DNA from: Paramylibacter kogurei
GTDB lineage: Bacteria > Pseudomonadota > Alphaproteobacteria > Rhodobacterales > Rhodobacteraceae
Direction: 5' to 3'
Assembly (NCBI RefSeq): GCF_002742285.1
Contig: NZ_MDGM01000014.1
Location: 62,001-126,000 of the forward strand
Length of the DNA stretch: 64,000 bases
Both the position numbers and the translations under genes were made by a program. Positions 55,609 through 64,000 of the stretch are shown here, piece after piece; the stretch's first letter is position 1; every line of letters begins with the position of its first letter. The notes under the pieces were generated by a model. It did no database searches and had not been told where the DNA came from. It was given only the letters and a program-made list of their open reading frames with translations.

Positions 55609-56358
55609 TTAGCTGGCCCAACCGCCATCGATAATATGTGTTTGTCCTGTTGTGAACCCGCTTTCATCGCTGGCAAGATACACCACCAACGCCGCGATTT
55701 CGCCAACCGTTGCCAAACGCCCCATTGGTTGTCTGGCGATGAATTGTTTTAATGCGGTATCATAATCGCCAGTGTCGTGAAGGCGTTGTTGTAATGATGG
55801 GCTGTCCACCGTGCCCGGGCAAATACAATTGGCGCGAATACCCATTGCCACATAATCTTTGGCAACCGATTTTGTTAGCCCAATTACCGCCGCCTTTGTG
55901 GTGCCATAGATAAATCGGTTTGGCGCGCCGACAATGGAGGACGCGACAGATGACATGTTGATGATATTGCCCGCACCACGATCCAGCATGAATGGAAGGG
56001 CCGCGCGAATGGTGTGATACATGGATTGAACATTTAACTGAAATGCATAATCCCAGTCATCGTCGCTACATTCCAAAATGGTGCCGTGATGAACAAAACC
56101 TGCACAATTGAACACCGTGTCGGGTTGAATATCAGCGATAAACCGATCCACTTCCGATTTGTTGGTGACATCAAGGGGGCAGGTTTCCAATCGCTCATGA
56201 TGTTCATCAGCCAGTTGCAACATTGCGTCTGCATTTATGTCCGTTGCAAAAACACGCGCACCTTGCTTTGCCATGGCAATGGCACTTGCGCGGCCGATGC
56301 CTTGGCCTGCGGCGCTGACAAATATGGTCTTTCCCTGCAATCGAAGTTGTTGGGTCAT
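55609..56358 (-). CDS. SDR dehydrogenase for 2-keto-3-deoxy sugar acids
   Basis: 249 residues. Rossmann motif SAAGQGIG (15-22), Asp40 at the end of the second strand favours NAD, NCAG (84-87), catalytic Ser137, Tyr151 and Lys155 in YGTTK. The overall sequence, including FNCAGFVHHGTILECSDDDWD and ARQPMGRL, resembles the 2-keto-3-deoxy-L-fuconate dehydrogenase of Xanthomonas as I recall it. It would oxidise C4 of the 2-keto-3-deoxy acid made by the adjacent dehydratase, feeding the FAH hydrolase. It begins the operon; EamA lies just upstream on the same strand. Confidence 0.85.
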   Translation of the reverse strand: MTQQLRLQGKTIFVSAAGQGIGRASAIAMAKQGARVFATDINADAMLQLADEHHERLETCPLDVTNKSEVDRFIADIQPDTVFNCAGFVHHGTILECSDDDWDYAFQLNVQSMYHTIRAALPFMLDRGAGNIINMSSVASSIVGAPNRFIYGTTKAAVIGLTKSVAKDYVAMGIRANCICPGTVDSPSLQQRLHDTGDYDTALKQFIARQPMGRLATVGEIAALVVYLASDESGFTTGQTHIIDGGWAS

Positions 56359-56431
56359 GAGTTTTCCAATGGGTTGCGTAAAGACACAACAGCAAAATTA
56401 GATGCGTTTGAAAAGGGTTAGTTTTGCATGT

Positions 56432-57304
56432 TTATGTTTTGGGTTGAGTTTCGCCAGAAAAAACCACCATCAATGCGCCCAGTGTAATTGCAATGGCACC
56501 CGTCAACACAATGACATTTGGGAATTGCGAAAATATCAAAATATCAAAAGCAAGCGCCCAAATAATGCCAGTGTAATCAAATGGTGCGAGTGTTGAAACA
56601 GGGGCACGCGCCACTGCCTCGGTTCCCGCGATATGTGCAAGCCCACCAAGAACACCCGCTATGATAAGCCAAAGATAAGTATCGAAACTTGGTGCGATCC
56701 AACCAAATGGAAGCGTTGCAATACCAACAAATGTGGATACCAGCGCAAATGAAAGCGCAATGGTGGCGGGGTGTTCTGTAGCGGTCATTGCTTTGATATG
56801 GACACGGACAAATGCCATCGTAACGGCAAAGCCAAGCCCCGCCATTACACCAATGATCGCGCCGTCACCACCAAATGATAGAGCATCCCATAACATCGCA
56901 ATCACGCCGCCAAATCCGATGGCTGTTGCGAAAATTACGATTTTCGAAATGCTTTCACCCACCATAATCGCCGCCAAAGGCAGCGTAATAATCGGCGCCA
57001 TATATGCCAGTGCCTGTGCGTTTGCGACGGGCAAATATGCCAGTGAAATGAAAGAGAGCGCCATGGACATTACCCCAAACAATCCGCGTATAATATGCAT
57101 TTTGGGGTGTTTTGTTTTGAGCGCTGCGGGAAACTGACCTCGCAACATCATATAAATTACAATCGGAATAATCGCGATCGCACTTCGCCAAAAAATAATC
57201 TGCCCAATGGGAACGGTTTTTGCAACATGATGTACCACCGCTGACATAGCGGTGATTAACAATGCACCCAACAGGCGCAATGCAATTCCATTATATATTG
57301 ACAC
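56432..57304 (-). CDS. EamA/DMT family transporter
   Basis: About 290 residues with ten membrane segments and two EamA repeats, the drug/metabolite transporter plan. FWRSAIAIIPIVIYMML and LAYLPVANAQALAYMAPIITLPLAAIMVGE are typical stretches. GTG 57304 is the preferred start; TTG 57361 is open too. It could export or import a sugar-acid-related metabolite given the neighbours, but that is only proximity. A 73-bp gap separates it from the SDR gene. Confidence 0.82.
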   Translation of the reverse strand: MSIYNGIALRLLGALLITAMSAVVHHVAKTVPIGQIIFWRSAIAIIPIVIYMMLRGQFPAALKTKHPKMHIIRGLFGVMSMALSFISLAYLPVANAQALAYMAPIITLPLAAIMVGESISKIVIFATAIGFGGVIAMLWDALSFGGDGAIIGVMAGLGFAVTMAFVRVHIKAMTATEHPATIALSFALVSTFVGIATLPFGWIAPSFDTYLWLIIAGVLGGLAHIAGTEAVARAPVSTLAPFDYTGIIWALAFDILIFSQFPNVIVLTGAIAITLGALMVVFSGETQPKT

Positions 57305-57372
57305 GTTAGGATTCCAGATCAAATTCTGGAACACTAAACGGCCTTTCGGATTATTGCGCAAGCATGAAAAAC

Positions 57373-60300
57373 TTAGGCAGGCATATCATCAACAGCCGTC
57401 CCACCCAACAAGGCAGCGTTGCCCCCCGCAGCGGTGGTATCAACGCAAACGTGACGTTCCATCGTTAAATATTGCCCCATCGTTTCATCGCGCAACAAGC
57501 CAATAATCGCACCTTTGCGCTGGGCTAGTTTTTGGCGAATTTCTTTGGCGCTGGCTTCATCACCCCAAAATGCAACGGCATTAAAATCACCGGTTTCAAC
57601 ATCACCGGTTGTCATGGGTTCACAGCCATATTCGCGGACGATTTTGGATTGTGCTTCGACATCTGGACCTAAACACAAAACGCGCCCGACAGGGTGAAAG
57701 CTCAGCCGGTTTGATTCACCCGTTGGCCCTGGCAAAGATATTTGCGCGACTGTTGGGTTTAGATTTGCATTCTTTGCAAAGCGTCCCAAATACAATGGAC
57801 CGCCGGCCTTGGGCCCCGTGCCAGACATGCCATGCCCACCAAAGGGTTGTGATCCAACGATCGCGCCGATTTGGTTGCGATTAACGTAAATGTTGCCTGC
57901 ATGAATAGCGTCGACAATATGTTGCACACGATCATCAATGCGGGTGTGTAACCCAAATGTTAGACCATATCCCGTCGCGTTGATATCAGAAATAATTTGA
58001 TCCAATTGATCCGATTTGTACCGTGCAACATGAAGTACAGGACCAAATATTTCCTCTTTCATATCCGCAATGCCATTCACCGAAATCACGGTCGGGGGAA
58101 CGAACCATCCCGTATTGTTTGCGTTTAGTTGTTTCAAAACACGGCCATCCGCGCGCGCGTTTTCTATATGTGCAACGATTTTATCTTGCGCCTGTGGATC
58201 AATGACTGGACCAACATCTGTTGATAAATCCCAAGGATTGCCAAGGCGCAATTCATCCATCGCACCATACAACATTTTTAATAATGTATCGGCGACATCG
58301 TCTTGAACATACAAACAGCGTAATGCCGAACACCGTTGACCTGCGGATTGAAAGCTGGACGCAACAATATCGCGCACAGCCTGTTCGGGGAGCGCGGTTG
58401 AATCAACGATCATGGCGTTCAGGCCACCGGTTTCGGCGATCAGCGGTGTTTCGGGTGCCATCGTACCCGCCATGGCGCGATGAATTGTTTGCGCTGTTGC
58501 AGTTGAACCCGTGAAACAAATGCCAGAGACGCTTGGCGCGGATGTGAGCGCTGCGCCTACAACTGATCCTTTGCCGATCAATAATTGTAAGGCGGTTTTG
58601 GGAACGCCTGCTTGGTGCAACAAGTTTACGCAATACCATGCAAGTGTTGGCGTTTGTTCGGCAGGTTTTGCCAATACGGCATTTCCTGCGGCCAATGCTG
58701 CACTGATTTGTCCGGTGAAAATCGCGACTGGAAAATTCCACGGTGAAATGCAGGTGAAAACGCCACGGGGGTTTAGCTTGTTCGCGTTTGCTTGTTGTGC
58801 ATAAAACCGAAGAAAATCGACAGCCTCGCGCAATTCAGCATCACAATCGGCCAAAGTTTTTCCTGCCTCACGCGCCAATAAAGCAAATATTTCGTCGTAG
58901 TTTTCTTCGTAAAGATCGGCGGCCTTGTTCAATACTTTGGCTCGCTCAGTAACGGTTGCATCCCAAGGTGTTGCAGATGCAATCGCCCCTGATACATCAG
59001 TTTCGCTCGCATTTTGAACGTCCGCTACGATATCTTTGGGATTTGTGGGATTGCTGCTGTGTTCTTGGTCACCACCCGCTGGTTTTTTGTCTAGCAACGA
59101 TGTGACTTTCCAGCGTTTGGATTCAAATGCTGCGCGGTCTTTGAAAATTTTACCCAAAATAACCGGATCAGTCAGATCAAAACCGCGCGAATTTTTGCGA
59201 TCTGGTGCGAATAATTTGGTTGGCATCACCGTATTTGGATTTTCGCTAGGTTTTGGCAATTCCAAAACCGTTTTGATTGGGTCTGCGGCTACCACTTCTG
59301 GTGGAACGGATTCATCGACGATTTGGTTTACGAATGAACTGTTTGCACCGTTTTCCAACAGGCGGCGCACCAAATATGCAAGCAAATCTTTGTGCGGGCC
59401 AACGGGGGCGTAAATACGACAACGGGTATTTTCATTGCTATGCACAATTTCATGCAATGCTTCGCCCATGCCGTGAAGACGCTGAAATTCATAAGTGCGC
59501 GGGTCGGAGGCCATTTCCAAAACAGCCGCAACAGTACGCGCGTTATGTGTGGCAAATTGTGGGTAAATGCGATCCGTCATATTCAACAGTTTTTGCGCAC
59601 ATGCGATATAGCTTACATCAGTCGCAGATTTATTCGTGAATACAGGAAATCCATCAAGGCCAAGAACCTGTGCTTTTTTAATTTCGGTATCCCAATACGC
59701 ACCTTTCACAAGGCGCACCATGATGCGCCGATCCAATTTTTGCGACAGGGCATATAACCAGTCCAAAACAAACGGCGCGCGTTTACCGTAGGCTTGAACA
59801 ACCACACCAAACCCATCCCAATCGGCCAGCGATGGATCGGACAAAACAGCCTCTATCACATCAAGGGATAGCTCAAGTCGATCTGCCTCTTCTGCATCAA
59901 TGTTGAAACCCATTCCAACCGATTTCGCAAGCAATGCGAGTGAACGTGTGCGAGGCACCAAAATGTCCATAACACGTTCGCGCTGAGCTTCTTCGTAGCG
60001 CGGGAAAAGCGCAGAGAGTTTGACAGAAATGCCAGGGTTTTCACGAATATCATCAGATGTGCATGCAGGTGCAAGCGCAGTGATCGCACGGCTATATGCC
60101 AGATGGAAACGTTTTGCATCACTTTCGGTCATGGCCGCTTCGCCGAGCATATCATATGAATATGTGTAACCGCGTTTTTCCTGTTTCGCGGCGCGTTTCA
60201 TAGCCTCTTCAATATCGCGCCCAAGCACGAATTGTGCACCCAACTCTTTCATTGCGCGGCTGACGGCGGTGCGGATCACGGGTTCACCCAAACGTTTTAT

Positions 60301-60732
60301 TGCACCACGCAATGTGCGCCCAATACCCATTGATTTGCCTTCATCCAATACGGAACCCGTGATCATCAATGCCCAAGTGGATGCGTTCACCAATGACGAA
60401 CTGGAATGGCCCAAGTGTTGCCCCCATTCGGATGGGCTGATCTTATCTTCGATAAGCGCATCAATCGTGTCCGTGTCTGGCACGCGAAGCAATGCCTCTG
60501 CCAAACACATCAACGCAACACCTTCATCGGTCGACAGGCCGTATTCCTCTAGGAACAATTCCATCAGGGAATTATTCCCACCTTTGCGGATATCCTTTAC
60601 CAATTGAATTGCACGCGCTGTTATTTTTTCGCGCAAATCCATTGGCATGGGCGTTGAATCCAACAATGCCTTGATGCATGCGGATTCAGGTTTGCGAATA
60701 TTGGCGCGAATTTTATTTCGAATGGTTTGCAT
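57373..60732 (-). CDS. putA: Bifunctional proline dehydrogenase / P5C dehydrogenase (PutA)
   Basis: 1119 residues. PutA oxidises proline to glutamate in two steps. The proline dehydrogenase barrel (about 60-500) has IMVRLVKGAYWDTEIK and PVFTNKSATDVSYIACAQ; the aldehyde dehydrogenase part (about 560-1010) has ISPWNFPVAIFTGQI, the catalytic Glu in IAETGGLNAMIV and the catalytic Cys in SAGQRCSALRCL. No amino-terminal ribbon-helix-helix domain is seen, so it does not repress itself; the divergent Lrp-type gene is the likely regulator. ATG 60732 replaces the longer frame to 60795. Confidence 0.94.
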   Translation of the reverse strand: MQTIRNKIRANIRKPESACIKALLDSTPMPMDLREKITARAIQLVKDIRKGGNNSLMELFLEEYGLSTDEGVALMCLAEALLRVPDTDTIDALIEDKISPSEWGQHLGHSSSSLVNASTWALMITGSVLDEGKSMGIGRTLRGAIKRLGEPVIRTAVSRAMKELGAQFVLGRDIEEAMKRAAKQEKRGYTYSYDMLGEAAMTESDAKRFHLAYSRAITALAPACTSDDIRENPGISVKLSALFPRYEEAQRERVMDILVPRTRSLALLAKSVGMGFNIDAEEADRLELSLDVIEAVLSDPSLADWDGFGVVVQAYGKRAPFVLDWLYALSQKLDRRIMVRLVKGAYWDTEIKKAQVLGLDGFPVFTNKSATDVSYIACAQKLLNMTDRIYPQFATHNARTVAAVLEMASDPRTYEFQRLHGMGEALHEIVHSNENTRCRIYAPVGPHKDLLAYLVRRLLENGANSSFVNQIVDESVPPEVVAADPIKTVLELPKPSENPNTVMPTKLFAPDRKNSRGFDLTDPVILGKIFKDRAAFESKRWKVTSLLDKKPAGGDQEHSSNPTNPKDIVADVQNASETDVSGAIASATPWDATVTERAKVLNKAADLYEENYDEIFALLAREAGKTLADCDAELREAVDFLRFYAQQANANKLNPRGVFTCISPWNFPVAIFTGQISAALAAGNAVLAKPAEQTPTLAWYCVNLLHQAGVPKTALQLLIGKGSVVGAALTSAPSVSGICFTGSTATAQTIHRAMAGTMAPETPLIAETGGLNAMIVDSTALPEQAVRDIVASSFQSAGQRCSALRCLYVQDDVADTLLKMLYGAMDELRLGNPWDLSTDVGPVIDPQAQDKIVAHIENARADGRVLKQLNANNTGWFVPPTVISVNGIADMKEEIFGPVLHVARYKSDQLDQIISDINATGYGLTFGLHTRIDDRVQHIVDAIHAGNIYVNRNQIGAIVGSQPFGGHGMSGTGPKAGGPLYLGRFAKNANLNPTVAQISLPGPTGESNRLSFHPVGRVLCLGPDVEAQSKIVREYGCEPMTTGDVETGDFNAVAFWGDEASAKEIRQKLAQRKGAIIGLLRDETMGQYLTMERHVCVDTTAAGGNAALLGGTAVDDMPA

Positions 60733-60827
60733 GGGAACGGTCCTTGTTTCGATTCCAAAATACCACATTCGATTTGGGTAATATTCCCGTATCATTGTCT
60801 TTTTCAGACGTTTTCACTATATTTTGT

Positions 60828-60833
60828 TATAAT
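60828..60833 (+). promoter_or_regulatory. Putative -10 element of the Lrp-type gene
   Basis: TATAAT at 60828-60833, 26 bp before the GTG start and inside an AT-rich stretch between the divergent putA and Lrp-type genes. No convincing -35 element at a standard distance, so an activator may be needed. Confidence 0.4.
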
Positions 60834-60858
60834 ATGCAGGCTAATTAGGGGTATTCTG

Positions 60859-61326
60859 GTGGAAGATAGGCAAATTGATCGTATCGATCGAAAGATTTTG
60901 GACATTTTGCGTGGCGATGGGCGTATGTCGATCACTGAACTGGCAAGCCGTATCGGGTTGTCAAAAACGCCCTGTCAAACTCGAGTGCAACGTTTGATCA
61001 AAGATGGCGTTATCCAAGGTTTCCGCGCCGTGGTTTCACCCGATGTGCTTGGCCGCGCCCATATCGCATTTGTAGAGGTAACCTTATCAGACACACGTGA
61101 AAAGGCATTGGGTTCGTTTAATGATGCGGTGCGCAAGGTTGCAGAAATCGAAGAATGCCACATGATTGCGGGGAGCTTTGACTATTTGATGAAAATCAGA
61201 AGCAAAGATATCGCAGATTATCGCCGTATCCTGGGCGAGGTGATTACCGCATTGCCATATGTTGCCAATACGTCGACCCATGTGGTGATGGAACCTGTTA
61301 AGGATCAGGCAGACATTGCACCATGA
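60859..61326 (+). CDS. putR: Lrp/AsnC-family regulator, probable PutR
   Basis: 155 residues. Helix-turn-helix SITELASRIGLSKTPCQTRVQRLIKDGVI (about 24-52) followed by the RAM ligand domain. An Lrp-like activator named PutR drives putA in Rhodobacter capsulatus and Agrobacterium; the divergent placement to putA supports the same role. GTG 60859 has TAGGGG upstream; the frame is open to 60727 without support. Its 3' end overlaps the next, convergent Lrp-type gene by 22 bases. Confidence 0.88.
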   Translation: MEDRQIDRIDRKILDILRGDGRMSITELASRIGLSKTPCQTRVQRLIKDGVIQGFRAVVSPDVLGRAHIAFVEVTLSDTREKALGSFNDAVRKVAEIEECHMIAGSFDYLMKIRSKDIADYRRILGEVITALPYVANTSTHVVMEPVKDQADIAP

Positions 61327-61742
61327 TGGCGCGTGGCAAGTAACAGGTTGGTTTCAGATTCCGAAATGCCGTCAATGCGTCGCATTGCGCTAAGCGCGGC
61401 ATCAAAAGAAACCAAATCATCCGTGGCCATTTCCACAATCAAATCCCATTTGCCATTGGTCGCGTGAATTGCCCGTATTGCGGAAATTTGATGAAGCTGA
61501 TTGATAATGCGTTGGGTTTTGTTTCCTGCGATTTTGATCAAGGTCATTCCACGAACGGGATGAGCCAAATCATCTTCGCGTATTCGAACGGTAAATCCAG
61601 TAATAGCACCGCTATTTTGTAGCTTGTCCAATCGCGCACGCACCGTTGCACGTGACACCCCCAATCCTACGGCGAGATTTGCAATGGGTTCGCGCCCATT
61701 TTTACGTAACATAGCGATGAGTGATGTGTCGATTTTATCCAT
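61305..61742 (-). CDS. Lrp/AsnC-family regulator of the arginine genes
   Basis: 145 residues: DNA-binding domain PIANLAVGLGVSRATVRARLDKLQNSG (about 18-44) and RAM domain. It is divergent from arginase with a 115-bp spacer and so probably controls arginase and ornithine cyclodeaminase in response to arginine or ornithine, as Lrp/ArgR-like activators do in related bacteria. Effector unknown. It overlaps the putR end. Confidence 0.87.
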   Translation of the reverse strand: MDKIDTSLIAMLRKNGREPIANLAVGLGVSRATVRARLDKLQNSGAITGFTVRIREDDLAHPVRGMTLIKIAGNKTQRIINQLHQISAIRAIHATNGKWDLIVEMATDDLVSFDAALSAMRRIDGISESETNLLLATRHHGAMSA

Positions 61743-61857
61743 AATGTAACACTATATATATCAATTTGTTCAATTGAGTAGCCATATTGTACATTATTTT
61801 GGCTAATAACTACCGAAAATTATGCGAAATTGTAAAAAATTACGCAGAGGATCAATC

Positions 61858-62781
61858 ATGCAGCATTGCATTTTATTAGGCGCACCAGTGCAAGAAGGTG
61901 CCAGCCAACGTGGCTGTGCCATGGGGCCAGAGGCATTGCGCACAGCAAAACTGGCAGAGGCATTGATGGAACTAGGGCACACCGTCGAAGATCGCGGTGA
62001 TGTATCGCCACGTGTGGTGCCAGTGGTTCCCCATGACAATAAAGCCATCCATAATTTGGATGAGGTTTCAGCATGGATCGAAGCACTTTCCACACAGGCG
62101 CATAATGCAGCGACGGCAGGCACGCCCATTTTTCTAGGTGGCGATCATAGCATGGCCGCAGGCACCGTGAGCGGCGTGGCGCGCGCAGCGGCGGAGGCGG
62201 GTAAACCGCTGTTTGTTTTATGGCTTGATGCGCATCCAGATTTTCACAGCCTGTCAAGTACAGGCAGTGGAAACCTGCATGGTACACCTGTGGCATATTT
62301 TACCGGTCAAGCTGGATTTGATGGATATTTTCCTGCCGTGAGCCATCCTGTTGATCCTGCAAATATTTTCATGATGGGATTGCGTAGTGTTGATCCTGCG
62401 GAAAATGCCGCCATGGCAAAAACCGATATTACGCTGCATGATATGCGCGCAATGGATGAATTTGGCATCGTCGCCCCATTGCGAGAGTTTTTGTCTCGCG
62501 TCAAAGAAGCGGATGGGTGGTTGCATGTAAGTCTTGATGTGGATTTCATTGATCCCAGTATTGCACCAGGTGTTGGTACAACCGTGCCCGGTGGGGCAAC
62601 ATTTCGCGAAGCACATTTAATCTTGGAAATGGCCCAAGAAAGCGGGCTTACCCGATCTATGGATTTGGTCGAACTGAACCCGTTTTTGGATGAACGCGGA
62701 CGCACGGCAAAATTGCTTGTCGATTTAACCGCCAGCCTGTTTGGGCGCCGCATTATCGATCGCAAAACAAAAAGCTATTAA
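61858..62781 (+). CDS. rocF: Arginase
   Basis: 307 residues. Arginase hydrolyses L-arginine to ornithine and urea. The binuclear Mn ligands are in FLGGDHSMAAGT (His), LWLDAHPDFHS (Asp, His, Asp) and VSLDVDFIDPSIAPGVGT (Asp, Asp), and the ending LVELNPFLDERGRTAKL is usual. GAGG stands 7 bases before ATG 61858; a longer frame from 61822 lacks support. Ornithine cyclodeaminase follows 50 bp later. Confidence 0.94.
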   Translation: MQHCILLGAPVQEGASQRGCAMGPEALRTAKLAEALMELGHTVEDRGDVSPRVVPVVPHDNKAIHNLDEVSAWIEALSTQAHNAATAGTPIFLGGDHSMAAGTVSGVARAAAEAGKPLFVLWLDAHPDFHSLSSTGSGNLHGTPVAYFTGQAGFDGYFPAVSHPVDPANIFMMGLRSVDPAENAAMAKTDITLHDMRAMDEFGIVAPLREFLSRVKEADGWLHVSLDVDFIDPSIAPGVGTTVPGGATFREAHLILEMAQESGLTRSMDLVELNPFLDERGRTAKLLVDLTASLFGRRIIDRKTKSY

Positions 62782-62831
62782 TTGCATAACCCCCTGTGCC
62801 GCCATGGGCCGTAAGGGATCAGGAGAGTAAC

Positions 62832-63887
62832 ATGAAAGATAACCTTAACATCGTACCATTCGTGAGCGTTGAAAATATGATGCGCCTTGTGTTGGAGCGA
62901 GGCATTGAAAATTGCATGGCCGAAATTGCGCAATACCTAGAAGAAGATTTCCGCCGTTGGCCGTTGTTCGATAAAACACCGCGCGTCGCATCGCATAGCC
63001 GTGAAGGAGTGATCGAATTGATGCCAACGTCAGACGGGATTGATTACGGGTTTAAATATGTAAACGGCCACCCCAAAAATATGAAAGAGGGTTTGCAAAC
63101 CGTAACGGCGTTTGGATTGCTTGCATCTGTTGAAACGGGCTATCCTGTTTTGCTGTCAGAAATGACCGTGCTTACAGCGTTACGCACAGCGGCAACATCG
63201 GCGGTGGCGACAAAATATTTGGCACGCAAAGATTCCAAAACCTTGGCTTTGATCGGCAACGGCGCACAGTCTGAATTCCAAGCTCTGGCTTTGAAAAAGA
63301 TATGTGGAATTGATGCTGTTCGGCTCTATGATATCGACCCAGCCGCAACAGAAAAATGTGCGGCCAATTTGGCCGATAGTGGTCTGACCATTATTAAATG
63401 TGACACTCCCCAAGGTGCGATCGAGGGCGCAGATGTTGTTACGACTTGTACGGCGGATAAAAAATATTCGACAATTTTGACGGATAACATGGTTGGTGCA
63501 GGCATTCATATCAATGCAATCGGTGGTGATTGCCCTGGTAAGACCGAGCTTCACAAAGACATATTGCTGCGCTCTGACATCTACGTGGAATACCCAGAAC
63601 AAACCCGTATTGAGGGTGATATTCAACAGCTTGACGACGATTACCCCGTCAAAGAATTATGGCAGGTTTTAACAGGTGAAATCGACGGGCGCAGCGATGA
63701 TAAGGCAATCACTTTGTTTGACGGTGTCGGGTTTGCAATCGAAGATTTTTCGGCGTTACGTTGGCTGCGCGATGCATTAAAATCGTCTGATAAGTATCAG
63801 GATTTGGACATGATTGCAGACCCTGATGATCCGCGTGATCTGTTTGGAATGGTGCGGCGCGAAGCAGAGCGTTTGGCAGATTCGTAA
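62832..63887 (+). CDS. Ornithine cyclodeaminase
   Basis: 351 residues. Converts L-ornithine to L-proline and ammonia with NAD. Seen: substrate-loop Arg/Lys region (GLQTVTAFGLLASVETGYPVLLSEMTVLTALRTAATSAVATKYLARKD, about 77-127), Rossmann motif IGNGAQSEFQ (about 132-141) and the catalytic Asp in NAIGGDCPGKTEL (about 222-234). GGAGAG stands before ATG 62832. With arginase and PutA this completes the route arginine to ornithine to proline to glutamate. Confidence 0.93.
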   Translation: MKDNLNIVPFVSVENMMRLVLERGIENCMAEIAQYLEEDFRRWPLFDKTPRVASHSREGVIELMPTSDGIDYGFKYVNGHPKNMKEGLQTVTAFGLLASVETGYPVLLSEMTVLTALRTAATSAVATKYLARKDSKTLALIGNGAQSEFQALALKKICGIDAVRLYDIDPAATEKCAANLADSGLTIIKCDTPQGAIEGADVVTTCTADKKYSTILTDNMVGAGIHINAIGGDCPGKTELHKDILLRSDIYVEYPEQTRIEGDIQQLDDDYPVKELWQVLTGEIDGRSDDKAITLFDGVGFAIEDFSALRWLRDALKSSDKYQDLDMIADPDDPRDLFGMVRREAERLADS

Positions 63888-63973
63888 AAAGTGCAAAGTA
63901 TCGCAATGCAATTTTTTCTTGTAAAAACAAGCGCTAAAACCGCCAACTAAGCCATATACAGACAGGAAATTGT

Positions 63974-64000
63974 GTGTTTAACTTCCTCGCAGTAGGGCTT
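63974..64000 (+). CDS. Possible start of a gene cut by the window edge
   Basis: GTG at 63974 (or 63972) with AGGAAA a few bases upstream opens a frame of nine codons (MFNFLAVGL) that runs off the end. The opening resembles CrcB/LysE-type membrane proteins, but nine residues are far too few to be certain. Confidence 0.2.

Overview
The window looks like the chromosome of a marine alphaproteobacterium of the order Rhodobacterales (Roseobacter group). The reasons are the order rpsT - dnaA - dnaN - recF - gyrB, a CcrM-type GANTC methyltransferase, DUF2125, DUF1289 and DUF4170 proteins, TRAP transporters, and a perfect iron-control-element (Irr-type) box in front of a Dps gene. Base composition looks close to 50% GC, low for this order. 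Genes are packed tightly and several convergent pairs overlap at their stop codons. I see no insertion sequence, prophage, CRISPR array or rRNA operon. There is one tRNA gene, tRNA-Arg(CCU).

Layout. 0-7 kb: an SDR, a DUF2125 protein, a PmbA-type peptidase homologue, an inositol-monophosphatase-like phosphatase, a DUF4170 protein, and a lipid A pair (a divergent Kdo transferase and LpxK). 7-18 kb: CoA transferase, DsbA-like protein, DUF721 protein, MutY, alkane hydroxylase AlkB, CcrM, RNase HII, a secreted protein paired with a membrane-anchored winged-helix regulator, and a Kef-type antiporter. 17.7-18.7 kb is an iron corner: Dps with an ICE box, and HemP with a DUF1289 protein. 18.9-29.1 kb: a MATE pump, then a GntR regulator facing an operon of MsmK/LplB/YtcP/AlgQ-type ABC transporter genes, a PL15-like oligoalginate lyase and a beta-hydroxyacid dehydrogenase that may reduce DEH. 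This reads as an oligo-alginate uptake and breakdown locus, and it ends at the tRNA-Arg. 29.3-34 kb: kinase-like protein, UbiB, UbiE, MutM, S20. 34-42 kb: the dnaA region with a rhodanese gene, dnaN, recF, two inserted genes and gyrB. 42-49 kb: ACR3 arsenite pump, uronate dehydrogenase, a TRAP-P450 operon and a divergent LysR gene. 49-53 kb: two small or unknown proteins, a universal stress protein and an AGCS sodium/amino acid symporter. 53-57 kb: a cluster for non-phosphorylative sugar-acid breakdown (IlvD/Edd dehydratase, SDR, FAH hydrolase, EamA exporter). 57-64 kb: arginine to ornithine to proline to glutamate catabolism (arginase, ornithine cyclodeaminase, PutA) with two Lrp/AsnC regulators.

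The most interesting signals are: a triple TTAA-N7-TTAA-N7-TTAA CtrA-type array with four GANTC sites in front of the rhodanese-dnaA genes; a complete TRAP transporter tightly joined to a cytochrome P450 whose oxygen-activation motif is unusual; the oligo-alginate operon with a 14-bp palindromic operator; the membrane-anchored regulator; and a repeated ACGTTACGT-type motif around 49.7-50.8 kb. All functions come from reading sequence motifs and comparing them from memory. No database search was possible.
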